NCBI RefSeq assembly: GCF_014930365.1
Contig: NZ_JABXWI010000001.1
Coordinates: 569,958 to 633,957 of the forward strand
Source: Streptomyces caniscabiei
Lineage (GTDB): Bacteria > Actinomycetota > Actinomycetes > Streptomycetales > Streptomycetaceae
Length of the DNA: 64,000 nucleotides
Direction: 5' to 3'
Position 1 is the stretch's first letter. Each line of letters begins with the position of its first letter. A model generated the notes under the pieces. It was given only the letters and a program-made list of their open reading frames with translations. It was not told the DNA's origin and made no database searches. A program made the position numbers and the translations under genes. This document shows, one piece after another, positions 43,475-52,448 of this stretch.

Positions 43475-44260
43475 TCAGCTCTCGGTGCTCGCCGTGTCCG
43501 CCCGCTCGCGGGAGCCCGCCTGGTGGCCGATCGCCGTCTCGCGGCCCGCCCGGTACGCCGCCACGCTCCCCCGCGCCTGCACGGTCTCCCGCTCCACCGT
43601 CGTCAGCATCCGCTCCCAGCGCTGCCGCATCGGGCCGATCAGTCCGCCGCCGACACCGACGACGAGGATGCCGGCGACCGTGCCGAGCGCGGCGTAGAGG
43701 ACGGGCCGGGTGACGTCCTGGGCGATGCCTGCCTGGCCGAGCGCCGCGATGACGCCGAGGCCGACGACACAGGCCCAGACGGCGGTCGCGAGGGTGCGGC
43801 CGTAGGAGAGGGAGGCGAGCGCGCCCCCGACGATCCCGCGCACCGCGTTGGCGATTGCCATCGCGACGACCACGAGGACCACGGCGACGACGGCGCGCGG
43901 CAGCCAGCCCACGATGTCGTCGATCAGCGCGCTGACGGGGTTCGCGCCGAAGACGCCCAGCGCGAACTGCAGGGTCATCAGCATCAGCGCGTAGTACACG
44001 ATCCGGCGGAGGATGCCGGTCAGGTCGTACGAGGAGTCCCGCAGCAGCCGGGACGTTCCGGCACGTTCGGAGAGGCGCTCGGAGCCGACCTTGCGCAGGA
44101 CGCGGTCGACGACGCGGGAGACGAGTTTCGCGACGAACCAGCCGACGACCAGGATGACGAGGAAGGCGACGAGTTGCGGTACGAACTGCGCGACCTTGGA
44201 CCAGGCGTCGTCCAAGCCCTGGGTGAAGTCGACGGACAGGTCGACGGACAGGCTGACCAT
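43475..44260 (-). CDS. MscS-like / conserved-TM-helix channel protein
   Basis: 261 residues from ATG 44260, with AAGGGAAG upstream. The protein begins with repeated SVDLSVDF and contains hydrophobic helices LVAFLVILVVGWFVAKLVSRVVD, IVYYALMLMTLQFALGVFG, LPRAVVAVVLVVVAMAIANAV, ATAVWACVVGLGVIAALGQ and PVLYAALGTVAGILVVGVGGG. The VGWFVAKLVSRVVDRVL segment is the conserved TM helix repeat of bacterial mechanosensitive-channel-related (CmpX-like) proteins. It lacks a full MscS beta-domain and ends with a hydrophilic Arg/Glu-rich tail, so ion conduction is not proven. A role in osmotic or envelope stress is inferred. Confidence 0.8.
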   Translation of the reverse strand: MVSLSVDLSVDFTQGLDDAWSKVAQFVPQLVAFLVILVVGWFVAKLVSRVVDRVLRKVGSERLSERAGTSRLLRDSSYDLTGILRRIVYYALMLMTLQFALGVFGANPVSALIDDIVGWLPRAVVAVVLVVVAMAIANAVRGIVGGALASLSYGRTLATAVWACVVGLGVIAALGQAGIAQDVTRPVLYAALGTVAGILVVGVGGGLIGPMRQRWERMLTTVERETVQARGSVAAYRAGRETAIGHQAGSRERADTASTES

Positions 44261-44585
44261 GGGTGGTTCTTCCCTTCGCGGGTACGTCGGATACGTCCCC
44301 TCCCCTTGTGGATAGCAGTGGGCCGACCGGGTGACGGCGCGCCTCAGGGCCGTTCGGGTGACCGCGCGCGGGGTGCGCGGAGGGCGCGTGCGCCGGAGTG
44401 GACGTGCGTCCCGTAAATACGTTGAGTTCCCCACCACCCCCTGTGACCCTCTTGTCAGAGGCATGACCTAGTCTTCGCTCACGCGTCACAGGTGTCACAC
44501 GCGCGGCACAGGTCGAACACACCGACCCCGGGCGACGGCATCCGACGACGCGCCCATTTCTTTCGTTCCGGGGGGTTCGAAACCT
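44261..44585. other. Divergent intergenic region, probable promoters
   Basis: No gene is supported. The most AT-rich part is around 44405-44480, which also contains CCTC-N6-GAGG (44448-44461 region) and repeated GTGTCACA/GTCACAGG words, plausible regulatory DNA for the secreted protein gene. No confident promoter hexamers were identified. Confidence 0.35.
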
Positions 44586-46577
44586 GTGCGTATGCGCACT
44601 CTTCCGGCTGCCACCGCGCTGGCAGTCCTCTTCAGCTCGGCCGCGCTCGCGGTCGGCACGGTCGCGCCCGCCGCGGCCGACAGCAGCAAGGTCCTGCCGG
44701 TCAAGTCGGCGGGTGACTTCCTCGTGGACGGCGCCCACCACCGGGTCTTCGTCAGCGACCCGTACAGCGGCAAGGTCGTCGCCACGGACTACTCGGGCAC
44801 GGTCCTCGGCACCGTCGCCTCCCTGCCCGGGGTGACGGGTCTCGCCCTCTCCGCCGACTCGGGCACCCTCTACGCGGCCGTGCCCGGCGCCGACACGATC
44901 GTGGCCATCGACGCCGTCGGCATGACCGAGGCCGGGCGGTACCCGACCGGCGACGGCACCAAGCCGACCCACCTCGCCCTCGCGGGCGGCAAGGTCTGGT
45001 TCGGGTACGGCGACAAGGAGCACGGGGACATCGGTTCGCTGGACGTCTCCGGTGAGCAGCCCGTGGTGGCGCTCGCCCAGGACGCCGACACCGACTGGAC
45101 GGGCGCGCCCCGCCTCGCCGTGTCGCCGGCCGACCCGGACGTGGTGGCCGCGGCCTCCCCGGAGGTCTACTGGTTCAACCTCGCCGTGTTCGACGTCTCC
45201 GGCAGCACGGCCGTCCGTACCGCGCGCGTCGGCGGTCCGGGCCAGTCCGGCATGACCAGCGACCTCGCCTTCACGCCCGACGGCAGCCGGCTGATCACCG
45301 CCCAGGCCGGCGACCAGCACAAGGTGTGGCAGACGACCGACCTCGCGCAGGTCGGCTCGTTCACGACGGAGCACCACCCGAACTCGGTGGCGATCGCCCC
45401 GGACGGGACCCTCGCCGCCGGGACGAGCTCCCCGTACGACCCGGACATCTACGTGTTCACGCCGGGTACGACGACGCCCGTGCGGGAGTACGAGCTGCCG
45501 GACACCGACACGATCAGCGGCTCCGACGACCTCGCCACCGGCGGGCTCGCCTGGGAGCCGGGCGGCAGCAGGCTGTTCGCGCTGACGGGGAACTTCGACA
45601 GCGAGTACAGCCTCCGCGTCTACGACGACCCCACCAAGTCCAAGCCGGCCCTGACGGTCAGCGCCCCGGCGACGGCCACCCGCGCCAAGCCGCTCACGGT
45701 CTCCGGCACCCTGACGGCCACGCTGCCGCTGCCCGCCGGCACCCCGCTCACGGTCACCCGGACCGACCTGGAGTCCCCCACGGGCAAGTCGCTCGGCACC
45801 AAGACGCTGGGCACGGGCGGCAAGTTCTCCTTCACGGACACCCCGCCGGCCGGTGGCAAGGTCACCTACAAGGTGTCGTACGCCGGCGACGCGCAGCACA
45901 CCGCCGCGTCCGCCTCCCGCTCCGTCGAGGTCTCCCGGGCGACGCCCACGCTGACGCTGGACAAGAACCGCAAGACGTACGCGTACGGCGCGGACGTGAA
46001 GTTCACGGCACACCTCGGCTCGACGTACAAGAACCGCAAGGTCGAGATCTGGGCCGACCCGTACGGCTCGGACAGGCCGAACAAGCTGGTGAAGTCGGGG
46101 ACGGTGAACTCCAGCGGCAACCTGTCGGTCACCGTGGACCTCAAGCGCGACACCAAGCTCTCGGTGAAGTTCGCGGGCGACGCGCGCTACAAGGCGAAGA
46201 CGGTCACCAACACCGTCTACACCAAGGTCGCCATCGCGTCGTCGATCTCGGGCCACTACAAGACCCGGACGGCGTGGGGCCAGAAGTACCACTACATCCG
46301 CAAGTCCAAGGACCCGGTCCTGAAGACCACGATGTCGTACTACCCGGAGCGCAAGCAGCGGCTCCAGCTTCAGTTCCACTACGACGGCGCCTGGCACGAC
46401 GGGGGCTCCGAGTACTTCCCCCTCGGCACCGCGGGCAGGTCCGACGTGACCCTCACCGGCACCCCGACCACGGACGTCCGCCTCCGCTTCCGCTCGGAGT
46501 ACCACGACACGACCTCGGGCGACAACGTCAACACCACGACGTACGGCCCCTGGAAGTACTTCATCTACACCAAGTGA
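44586..46577 (+). CDS. Secreted beta-propeller protein with Ig-like repeats
   Basis: 663 residues from GTG 44586 (ATG 44592 is also possible), following a G-run. The signal ends about residue 32 (APAAADS). Residues about 35-350 form a YVTN/NHL-like propeller with repeated VFVSDPYSGKVVATDY and LAFTPDGSRLITAQ strands. Two Ig-like modules follow (about 355-550; KPALTVSAPATATRAKPLTVSGTL, TYKVSYAGDAQHTAASASRSV). The C-terminal 110 residues (TRTAWGQKYHYIRKSKDPVLKTTMSYYPERKQRLQLQFHYDG) resemble the stalk module at 14.2-14.9 kb. No catalytic or anchor motif is visible; it probably binds a polymer or surface. Confidence 0.8.
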   Translation: MRMRTLPAATALAVLFSSAALAVGTVAPAAADSSKVLPVKSAGDFLVDGAHHRVFVSDPYSGKVVATDYSGTVLGTVASLPGVTGLALSADSGTLYAAVPGADTIVAIDAVGMTEAGRYPTGDGTKPTHLALAGGKVWFGYGDKEHGDIGSLDVSGEQPVVALAQDADTDWTGAPRLAVSPADPDVVAAASPEVYWFNLAVFDVSGSTAVRTARVGGPGQSGMTSDLAFTPDGSRLITAQAGDQHKVWQTTDLAQVGSFTTEHHPNSVAIAPDGTLAAGTSSPYDPDIYVFTPGTTTPVREYELPDTDTISGSDDLATGGLAWEPGGSRLFALTGNFDSEYSLRVYDDPTKSKPALTVSAPATATRAKPLTVSGTLTATLPLPAGTPLTVTRTDLESPTGKSLGTKTLGTGGKFSFTDTPPAGGKVTYKVSYAGDAQHTAASASRSVEVSRATPTLTLDKNRKTYAYGADVKFTAHLGSTYKNRKVEIWADPYGSDRPNKLVKSGTVNSSGNLSVTVDLKRDTKLSVKFAGDARYKAKTVTNTVYTKVAIASSISGHYKTRTAWGQKYHYIRKSKDPVLKTTMSYYPERKQRLQLQFHYDGAWHDGGSEYFPLGTAGRSDVTLTGTPTTDVRLRFRSEYHDTTSGDNVNTTTYGPWKYFIYTK

Positions 46578-46586
46578 CAGGAGGGG

Positions 46587-46604
46587 CGCCCCCGGACGGG
46601 GGCG
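46587..46604 (+). terminator. Intrinsic terminator
   Basis: CGCCCCC (46587-46593) pairs with GGGGGCG (46598-46604), directly after the propeller gene and followed by TT. Confidence 0.7.
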
Positions 46605-46715
46605 TTCCGAATGACGGGGGGAGCGGTCTCCCTTACCTGCCGGTACGTGTGACGATACGGCCCTGTTCGAAACTTGAGACCTCAATCTGAGGCCACGTTC
46701 GCAAAGGAACAGGAC

Positions 46716-47462
46716 ATGACCACGCCTGTGCCCGCCGCTCCCTCCACACCCCCACCAGCGGCTTCGTCGTCAGCCACGTCGGCCGCGCGGCTCCTCGTCG
46801 TGGACGACGAGGAGGGGATCCGCTCCATGCTGACGATGGCGCTGGAGTTCCTCGGCCACCAGGTGACCGCCGCGGCCACCGGCCGCCAGGCGCTCCAGGC
46901 CGTCACCCGCCACGACCCCGATCTGATCCTCCTCGACGTCAACCTCCCCGACCTCAGCGGCTTCGAGGTGTGCCGGACCCTGCGCGACCGGGGCAACACC
47001 GTCCCGGTCCTGTTCCTCACCGGCCTCGGCGGCGTCGACGACCGGGTCCGCGGACTCGACATGGGCGGCGACGACTTCGTCACCAAGCCGTTCGAGCTGA
47101 AGGAGATCGCCGCCCGGGTCCGCGCCCTGCTGCGCCGGGCCGGCGGCGGACACCCCGCGCCCGACCGCAACCGCCTCCGCGCCGGCGCGGTCCAGCTCGA
47201 CGCCGACGCCCACCAGGTCTGGGCCGACGGCCGCCCCGTCGAACTCACCACCACCGAGTTCGCCCTCCTGCGCTACCTCATGGAGAACCCCGGCCGCGTG
47301 CTGTCCCGGCGCCAGATCCAGGAACGCGTCTGGAACCACCGCGACGAGGGCTCCGGCGTCGTCGACACGTACATCTACTACCTGCGCCGCAAACTCGGCG
47401 GGCCGGGCCAGTCCCTCATACGAACGGTCAGAGGAGTGGGCTACCAACTGTGCGCCAGCTGA
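46716..47462 (+). CDS. OmpR/PhoB-type response regulator
   Basis: 248 residues from ATG 46716 after GGAACAGG. A Pro/Ala/Ser-rich leader of about 22 residues precedes the receiver (RLLVVDDEEGIRSMLTMALEFLG) with phosphoacceptor Asp about residue 74 (LILLDVNLPD), conserved Thr (FLTGLGG) and Lys (VTKPFELKE). The C-terminal winged helix (about 150-248; LTTTEFALLRYLMENPGRVLSRRQIQERVW and YIYYLRRKL, ending RTVRGVGYQL) is typical. It is followed after 49 bp by its histidine kinase. A CCTCA-N3-TGAGG dyad lies about 30 bp upstream, a possible autoregulatory site. Confidence 0.92.
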   Translation: MTTPVPAAPSTPPPAASSSATSAARLLVVDDEEGIRSMLTMALEFLGHQVTAAATGRQALQAVTRHDPDLILLDVNLPDLSGFEVCRTLRDRGNTVPVLFLTGLGGVDDRVRGLDMGGDDFVTKPFELKEIAARVRALLRRAGGGHPAPDRNRLRAGAVQLDADAHQVWADGRPVELTTTEFALLRYLMENPGRVLSRRQIQERVWNHRDEGSGVVDTYIYYLRRKLGGPGQSLIRTVRGVGYQLCAS

Positions 47463-47511
47463 ACGGAGCCCCTTCCGGGGACGGCACAGCGGGTCCGGGC
47501 GGGTCGCGGAC

Positions 47512-48915
47512 ATGAGCGGGTTCACCGGGCTGGGGGAGAGCATCCGGGCGGTCGGGCTGCTCGCGCCGGGTGACACGTGCGCCCGGCCCGTTCCCGGGCG
47601 CCCCGTCCCCCCGGTCGAGCGGCCGATCCGCCCCCACCGCACGGGTCAGCGCACCGTCGGCTTCTGGCTGATCGCCACGCTCGCGACCCTGGGCGCCGTC
47701 GCCGCGCTCTCCGCCCACACCCTCGCCCAAAACCTCACGGCCCGCACCGACCAGGAGATCACGAGAGCCGGCGGCTTCGCCGGCGCGGTGCCCCTCGGCA
47801 GCCCCGGCGAGCGGGCACCCTCCCCGTACGCCTCGGCGACCGCGCCCTCCCCCTCCGCCCTCCCCCCGGCCCCGCCCCTCGACGAGAACGGTCTCGTCCT
47901 CGTCCTCGACGACCGGGGCAGGGTCGTCGAGCGGTACCCGGGATCCCCCGGCCTGCCCGCGTTCCCGGCGCTCACGCCCGCCCGACTGCGGGCGTACGCG
48001 GCCCGGTCCGCGCCCTCGGCGTTCGGGGAGAACTACCGCGCGAAGGTCGTCCGCACGGCGGAGACCGGCCGGAATCGCCGGGGCGGCTATGTCGTCACCG
48101 CCCGGTCCACCGCCGACGACCGGCGGGCCGTCGAGCGCCTGCTCCAGGTCGAGACGGCCGCCGCGCTCCCCCTCCTGGCCACCGTCCTGATCGGCGCCCG
48201 CCGCCTCGGTCGCCGTGAGGTCAGGGAACGGCAGGACACCGAACGGCGGCTGCGCGCGTTCATGGCGGCCGCCGGACACGAACTGCGCAACCCGCTCACC
48301 ACGATCTCCGGTTACGCCGAACTCGCCCGGGCCGGCGACCCCGCGTACGAACCGATGCGGCAGGAGGCGCTCGACCGGATCACCACCGAGGTCGGCCGGA
48401 TGGGCGCCCTCATCGACGAGTTGGTGCTGCTGACCCGCCTGGACTTCGGCCAGCCCCTCCGGCTGACCTGCGTGGACCTCGCCCAGCTGTGCCGCGACGC
48501 GGTCACCGCCGCCCGTGACTGCCACCCCGACCGGCCCGTACGGCTGCTGCTGGCCCCCGGCGACCACACGGTCACCGGCGACCCGTCGCGGCTGCACCAG
48601 CTGGTCGCCAACCTGCTGGCCAACGCCCGCGTGCACACACCACCGGGGACGACGATCACGCTCGGGCTCGGTACGGAGGACGGCCACCGGGTGATCGAGG
48701 TGCTGGACGACGGCCCGGGGATCCCCGACGCACTCCGCCCCCGGCTCTTCGACCCCTTCGTACGCGGCGAGGAGCCGCGGGCCGCCGGCAGCGGGCTCGG
48801 CCTCAGCATCGTCGCGGCGATCGCGACGGCCCACGGGGGCGTGGTCACGCTGGAGCCCTCCGAACCGTCGCACCGGGGAGCCTGGTTCAGGGTCCGCATC
48901 CCGGCGCCGTCCTGA
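47512..48915 (+). CDS. Membrane sensor histidine kinase
   Basis: 467 residues from ATG 47512. Transmembrane helix 1 (TVGFWLIATLATLGAVAALSA, about 48-70) and helix 2 (about 215-233) bracket an extracytoplasmic sensor of roughly 145 residues rich in Pro/Ala/Ser. There is no clear HAMP domain. The HisKA motif FMAAAGHELRNPLTTISGY carries phospho-His about residue 256. The ATPase lobe has N-box HQLVANLLANARVHT, G1 DDGPGIP and G2 GSGLGLSI. It pairs with the OmpR-type regulator upstream. The signal sensed is unknown. Confidence 0.92.
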   Translation: MSGFTGLGESIRAVGLLAPGDTCARPVPGRPVPPVERPIRPHRTGQRTVGFWLIATLATLGAVAALSAHTLAQNLTARTDQEITRAGGFAGAVPLGSPGERAPSPYASATAPSPSALPPAPPLDENGLVLVLDDRGRVVERYPGSPGLPAFPALTPARLRAYAARSAPSAFGENYRAKVVRTAETGRNRRGGYVVTARSTADDRRAVERLLQVETAAALPLLATVLIGARRLGRREVRERQDTERRLRAFMAAAGHELRNPLTTISGYAELARAGDPAYEPMRQEALDRITTEVGRMGALIDELVLLTRLDFGQPLRLTCVDLAQLCRDAVTAARDCHPDRPVRLLLAPGDHTVTGDPSRLHQLVANLLANARVHTPPGTTITLGLGTEDGHRVIEVLDDGPGIPDALRPRLFDPFVRGEEPRAAGSGLGLSIVAAIATAHGGVVTLEPSEPSHRGAWFRVRIPAPS

Positions 48916-49052
48916 GCCGCCCGGCATAGCCCATGGGTGGTGAGGTGAGGTGGACTTTGCCGACGGCTGGGGAGTTTCTGATCAACCTCTGATCCGGCTC
49001 CGACCCGCTTCGGAGCCACGACCGCTTAAGTGGGCCACGTGCGGTGTCCACC

Positions 49053-49072
49053 GTGTGTACGCGCGTACGCAC
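49053..49072. promoter_or_regulatory. 20-bp near-perfect palindrome
   Basis: The palindrome is centred on GTACGCGCGTAC (49057-49068, perfect) and extends to 49053-49072 with one mismatch. It lies in the 298-bp gap after the kinase gene, where no promoter-dependent gene is obvious. Confidence 0.35.
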
Positions 49073-49100
49073 AGTGCGGCCCCGTACGAACTCCCCCTCC

Positions 49101-49208
49101 GAGGTCGGCCCGGCATTCGCCCTGATCGACGGCTCATCGATCTACGACGAACGGAACGACGGCTCATCGACCCGGCTCGGCCTACCGGGCACGTGCCGGG
49201 CCGACCTC
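49101..49208. repeat. 108-bp element with 15-bp terminal inverted repeats and internal direct repeats
   Basis: GAGGTCGGCCCGGCA (49101-49115) is exactly inverted at 49194-49208. The interior contains CGACGGCTCATCGA twice (49127-49140 and 49157-49170), 30 bp apart. It ends 5 bp from the stop of the following minus-strand gene and could be a small mobile-element remnant or structured 3' region. Confidence 0.5.
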
Positions 49209-49213
49209 AACAC

Positions 49214-50515
49214 CTACGCGGGCTGCCGCCGAAGTTCGGCCAGATGCTGCCGGGCGTGCTCCAGGGCCCCGGCGCGCCGTCCGGGGACCAGACCCCGCAA
49301 CTCCACGAATTCCACTCCCAGTTCATGGGCGCGCGCGGTGTCCGTGATCAGCCCCCACTGGTGGTGCGCCCGGTCGACCGCGGCCTCGACCGCCGGGTCC
49401 TGAACCGGCCGCCCCGCCGCCAGCCGCGCCCGCGCGACCCCCATCCAGGCCGCACAGCTGCCCGCCGGGTCGCCCGCGAACATGGCCAGGTCCGCCCGCA
49501 CCTCCCGCCAGTGCAGCACCTCCTCCGACCCGTCCCCGTACTCCCGCAGGGCGTCCTGCTCCCAGCGAGCGGCCAGGTCGTCGGCCTCGCCGTGCCGCCC
49601 CGCCCCGACGGCCACACTGATGGCACCGTGCGGATCGACGCCGGGGACGGCGGCGGCGTGCGGCGGGGAGGCGGGGGGCGTGGGTGGAGTCGGCGGAGTG
49701 GGTGGGCTCGGTGGAGTGGGAATGGGCGGCCGGGGCGCGGGGTTCTCGGCCTGACCCGTACCGGTGTGTCCGGCGGGTGCGGGCGGGGCCGGCGGTCCGC
49801 TGCGCGGGACCGGGGGCGCGCCCTGGGGTCGGGAACGGGTGACGGCGGGGGCGGGGCCCCCGTGCGCGGCACCCGGCACGGGGCCCGTCGCGTCGTAGGA
49901 GAGCAGCAGGTCGCCGTAGCCCGCGGTACGGGCGAGCACCTGCTCGTGCAGCGCCGGCGGCTCCGGCCGCTGCCCGCTGCGCAGTATCGTCGCCAGCGCC
50001 TTCATGTACGCCGGCGCGGCCACCCCCCGCCGCACGCCCCCCGTCGGCGGCGCGACCCGCCCGTACACGCTCACCCCGGGCCCGGCCGTCAACGGCCGCC
50101 CGGCCAGTTGCTGCCACACCTCCGCGTCGGCGTGCAGATCGACGAACAGCGTGGTCGTCCCGGGCGTGCGCAGCCGCAGTTCCTCCACGATCCAGTGCCA
50201 GGGGAACGCGGTGTACCGGACGGTCGCCGGTGTCGTCCGCGCCAGCGCCAGATGGACGAGCCGCTGCTTGCGGTCGAGTTGCAGCTGGCCGGCGAGGTAC
50301 ACGGTGAGCGGACCGGGTGCGGTGGCCGCCGCGCGCAAGCGCGTCAGGACGGCCTGCGGCTCCAGCGGATCGGCCAGCTCCACGACGTTCGCCGTCCCCG
50401 CGCCGGACAGCACCTCGGGTGTGACGGCCGCCAGTACGGGGAGCACGGAGGCCGCGTCCACCAGGCAGCCCTTGCCCATGGGTGAGGCCGCGAGCAGCAG
50501 CACCGTTCCCGGCAT
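49214..50515 (-). CDS. Conserved-looking protein of unknown function, with Pro-rich linker
   Basis: 433 residues from ATG 50515 after GGGAGGG. Residues about 1-165 form an alpha/beta domain (GTVLLLAASPMGKGCLVDAASVL, TVYLAGQLQLDRKQRLVHLALA, TTLFVDLHADAEVW) with a caspase- or effector-like layout but no recognisable His-Cys dyad. A Pro-rich linker with repeated PPTPPTPP follows (about 235-290). The C-terminal 135 residues are helical and TPR-like (HGEADDLAARWEQDALREYGDGSEEVLHWREVRADLAMFAGD). It may be a regulator or scaffold; no family is recognised. The upstream 670 bp are a GC-rich repeat array. Confidence 0.68.
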   Translation of the reverse strand: MPGTVLLLAASPMGKGCLVDAASVLPVLAAVTPEVLSGAGTANVVELADPLEPQAVLTRLRAAATAPGPLTVYLAGQLQLDRKQRLVHLALARTTPATVRYTAFPWHWIVEELRLRTPGTTTLFVDLHADAEVWQQLAGRPLTAGPGVSVYGRVAPPTGGVRRGVAAPAYMKALATILRSGQRPEPPALHEQVLARTAGYGDLLLSYDATGPVPGAAHGGPAPAVTRSRPQGAPPVPRSGPPAPPAPAGHTGTGQAENPAPRPPIPTPPSPPTPPTPPTPPASPPHAAAVPGVDPHGAISVAVGAGRHGEADDLAARWEQDALREYGDGSEEVLHWREVRADLAMFAGDPAGSCAAWMGVARARLAAGRPVQDPAVEAAVDRAHHQWGLITDTARAHELGVEFVELRGLVPGRRAGALEHARQHLAELRRQPA

Positions 50516-50689
50516 CGTTCCCTCCCCATCGACTCGCCGTCACCGGACTTCGCCGGTCGTCGCCGGTCATCGACTCCCGCCGGCCTCCCGGCCGACTTCC
50601 CGTCGATCACCCGCACCAGCCAGCACCGTAACCGCTGCGCGTGCAAAGGGGGAAAGGAGGCTGCGGGAGCGGGGCCGGGCCGGCGCCGG

Positions 50690-51150
50690 GGCGGGGGCCG
50701 ACGGAAGTCCGAAGCGGAGGTCGAACCGCATCCGGAGCAGGGGCCGGAGCGCGGCCGGGGCAGGGGCCGGAGCGCCACCGGGGCAGGGGGTCGGCGGGCG
50801 GCCGGAGCGGAGGTCGAACCGCGTCCGGAGCAGGGGCCGGAGCGCCACCGGAGCAGGGGCCGGAGCAGGGGCCGGAGCGCGGCCAGGGGCAGGAGCCGGA
50901 GCGCCACCGGAGCAGGGGCCGGAGCGCGGCCAGGGGCAGGGGCTGCAGCAGGGGCCGGAGCGCGGCCGGAGGGGGGTCGGCGGGCGGCCGGGGCAGAGGC
51001 CGGAGCGCCGCCGGAGCAGAGGCCGGGGCAGAGGCCGGAGCGCCGCCGGAGCAGAGGCCGGGGCAGAGGCCGGAGCGCGGCCAGGGGCAGGGACCGGAGC
51101 AGAGGCCGGCCGGGGCAGGGGCCGGGGCGGGGGCGGCGCAAGGGTCCGTG
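50690..51150. repeat. GC-rich minisatellite array
   Basis: About 20 imperfect tandem units built on GGAGCAGGGGCCGGAGCGC fill this interval. A longer unit GCGGAGGTCGAACCGC plus the following 20 bp occurs twice (from 50714 and 50807). Every frame gives low-complexity Pro/Arg/Ala or Glu/Gln/Gly translations without credible starts. It separates the unknown-function gene from the phosphatase gene, both transcribed leftwards. Confidence 0.8.
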
Positions 51151-51185
51151 GGCGGCCGGAGTGAGGGGCGGGGCGGGGGCGGAGG

Positions 51186-52412
51186 TCACCGTGGGGCGCT
51201 CGGGGCCCGTCGTATCGGCTCCGAGGCCCGCCGGACCGCGAAGATCGTCGTGTCGTCGTCGAGGCCGCCGCCGGTGTGGGCGAGGACACCGTCGCGGACG
51301 AGGCGGACCAGGGCCCCGGGGTCGAGGGCGGGTGCCCCGGCGGCGAGGGCGCGGGCGACGTACTCACGGAGCGGGAAGAACACCCCGCGCCCGTCACGCG
51401 CCTCCGTCACCCCGTCCGTGACCAGCAGCAACGTCTCGTCGGCGGCCAGCCGCACGGTGGCCGTCCGGGTCTCCCGCGGCGCCAGCTCCGCGAGCCCCAG
51501 CGGCAGTCCGTCCCGCAGCGGCAGGAAGCGCACACCGCGGGGGGAGAGCAGCAGCGGGGGCTCGTGGCCGAAGTTGACGACGTCCACGGTGAGCGCGTCG
51601 AGCCCCGTGAGGTCCGGGCCCCAGTCGGTGCGCTCGCTGCGCAGTTCGGGGAAGTCCAGCAGGACGGCGGTGGCGAAGCGTTCGGCGTCGTCGCGGCCGA
51701 CGTGCGCGCAGTAGCGCACATGGCGGACCATCCGGGTCTCCAACCGCTCGGCCACGGTGGCCGGTTCGGCCTCGTGGTAGGCGGCCTCGCGGAACGTGCC
51801 GAGCAGGACGGAGGCCGCCTCCACCGCCGCGAGCCCCTTGCCCTGGACGTCGCCGATGACGACGCGCGTGCCGTGCGGGCTGGGCTGGATGTCGTAGAAG
51901 TCGCCGCCGACGCGGGCCTCGCTGTCGGCGGCGAGATAGATCTCGGCGTGGTCGAGGCCGCCGACGTCCGGCGGGAGCTGGCGCAGCAGGATGCGGCGGG
52001 TGGTGTCGACGACGGCCCGCATGTGCAGCATGCGCTCCTGGCCGCGCAGCCGTACCGCGCAGGCCAGCACGGACAGGATCCCGCCGAGGGCGACGAGGAC
52101 GAAGTCGGGGAGGCCGGTGCGCTCCTGGTGGGGCCAGGAGTTGTCGCCCACGATGTACATGAGCATCGCGAGCGCCGCGAACAGCGCCGTCGTCCACACC
52201 CGGCAGACCGCGGCGGCCGTGCCCGGTACGAGCACCAGCCAGGAGATGACCCGGAAGTCGCCGCCGGTGTACCAGTCGACCACCGGTACGGCGAGCAGCA
52301 CCACGAGCGGGGGCAGCCAGGCGACGTTCCGCCCACGGATCCGCAGCGGCTGCTGCCGCGCGACGGGGTCCGGGTCCCGGCGCCCGAGAGACACCGGCAT
52401 CCGCATCCGCAT
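51186..52412 (-). CDS. Integral membrane PP2C (SpoIIE-type) phosphatase
   Basis: 408 residues from ATG 52412; GTG 52436 would add eight residues. Three to four N-terminal helices (WLPPLVVLLAVPVVDWY, FRVISWLVLVPGTAAAVCRVW, ALFAALAMLMYIVG, FVLVALGGILSVLACAV; about 30-120) anchor a cytosolic phosphatase domain. The metal motifs GGDFYDI, VIGDVQGKG, VTDGVTEA and DDDTTIF are complete. Such proteins probably dephosphorylate anti-sigma-factor antagonists in partner-switch cascades. Unlike the phosphatase at 18.3 kb it has no PAS, GAF or kinase domain. The divergent membrane-protein gene shares a 340-bp region filled by a palindromic repeat. Confidence 0.88.
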   Translation of the reverse strand: MRMRMPVSLGRRDPDPVARQQPLRIRGRNVAWLPPLVVLLAVPVVDWYTGGDFRVISWLVLVPGTAAAVCRVWTTALFAALAMLMYIVGDNSWPHQERTGLPDFVLVALGGILSVLACAVRLRGQERMLHMRAVVDTTRRILLRQLPPDVGGLDHAEIYLAADSEARVGGDFYDIQPSPHGTRVVIGDVQGKGLAAVEAASVLLGTFREAAYHEAEPATVAERLETRMVRHVRYCAHVGRDDAERFATAVLLDFPELRSERTDWGPDLTGLDALTVDVVNFGHEPPLLLSPRGVRFLPLRDGLPLGLAELAPRETRTATVRLAADETLLLVTDGVTEARDGRGVFFPLREYVARALAAGAPALDPGALVRLVRDGVLAHTGGGLDDDTTIFAVRRASEPIRRAPSAPR

Positions 52413-52448
52413 GCCCACAGCGAAACACGCCCCCACTCCCCCCGCATC

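Noticed and set aside
46660..46690. GTTCGAAAC word shared with the region before 44586
   Set aside because: Only two short occurrences were noticed, in unrelated positions; chance is likely.
50641..51714. Plus-strand frame through the GC-rich repeat array
   Set aside because: The Gly/Glu/Arg low-complexity translation arises from the tandem repeat and continues antisense to the PP2C gene.
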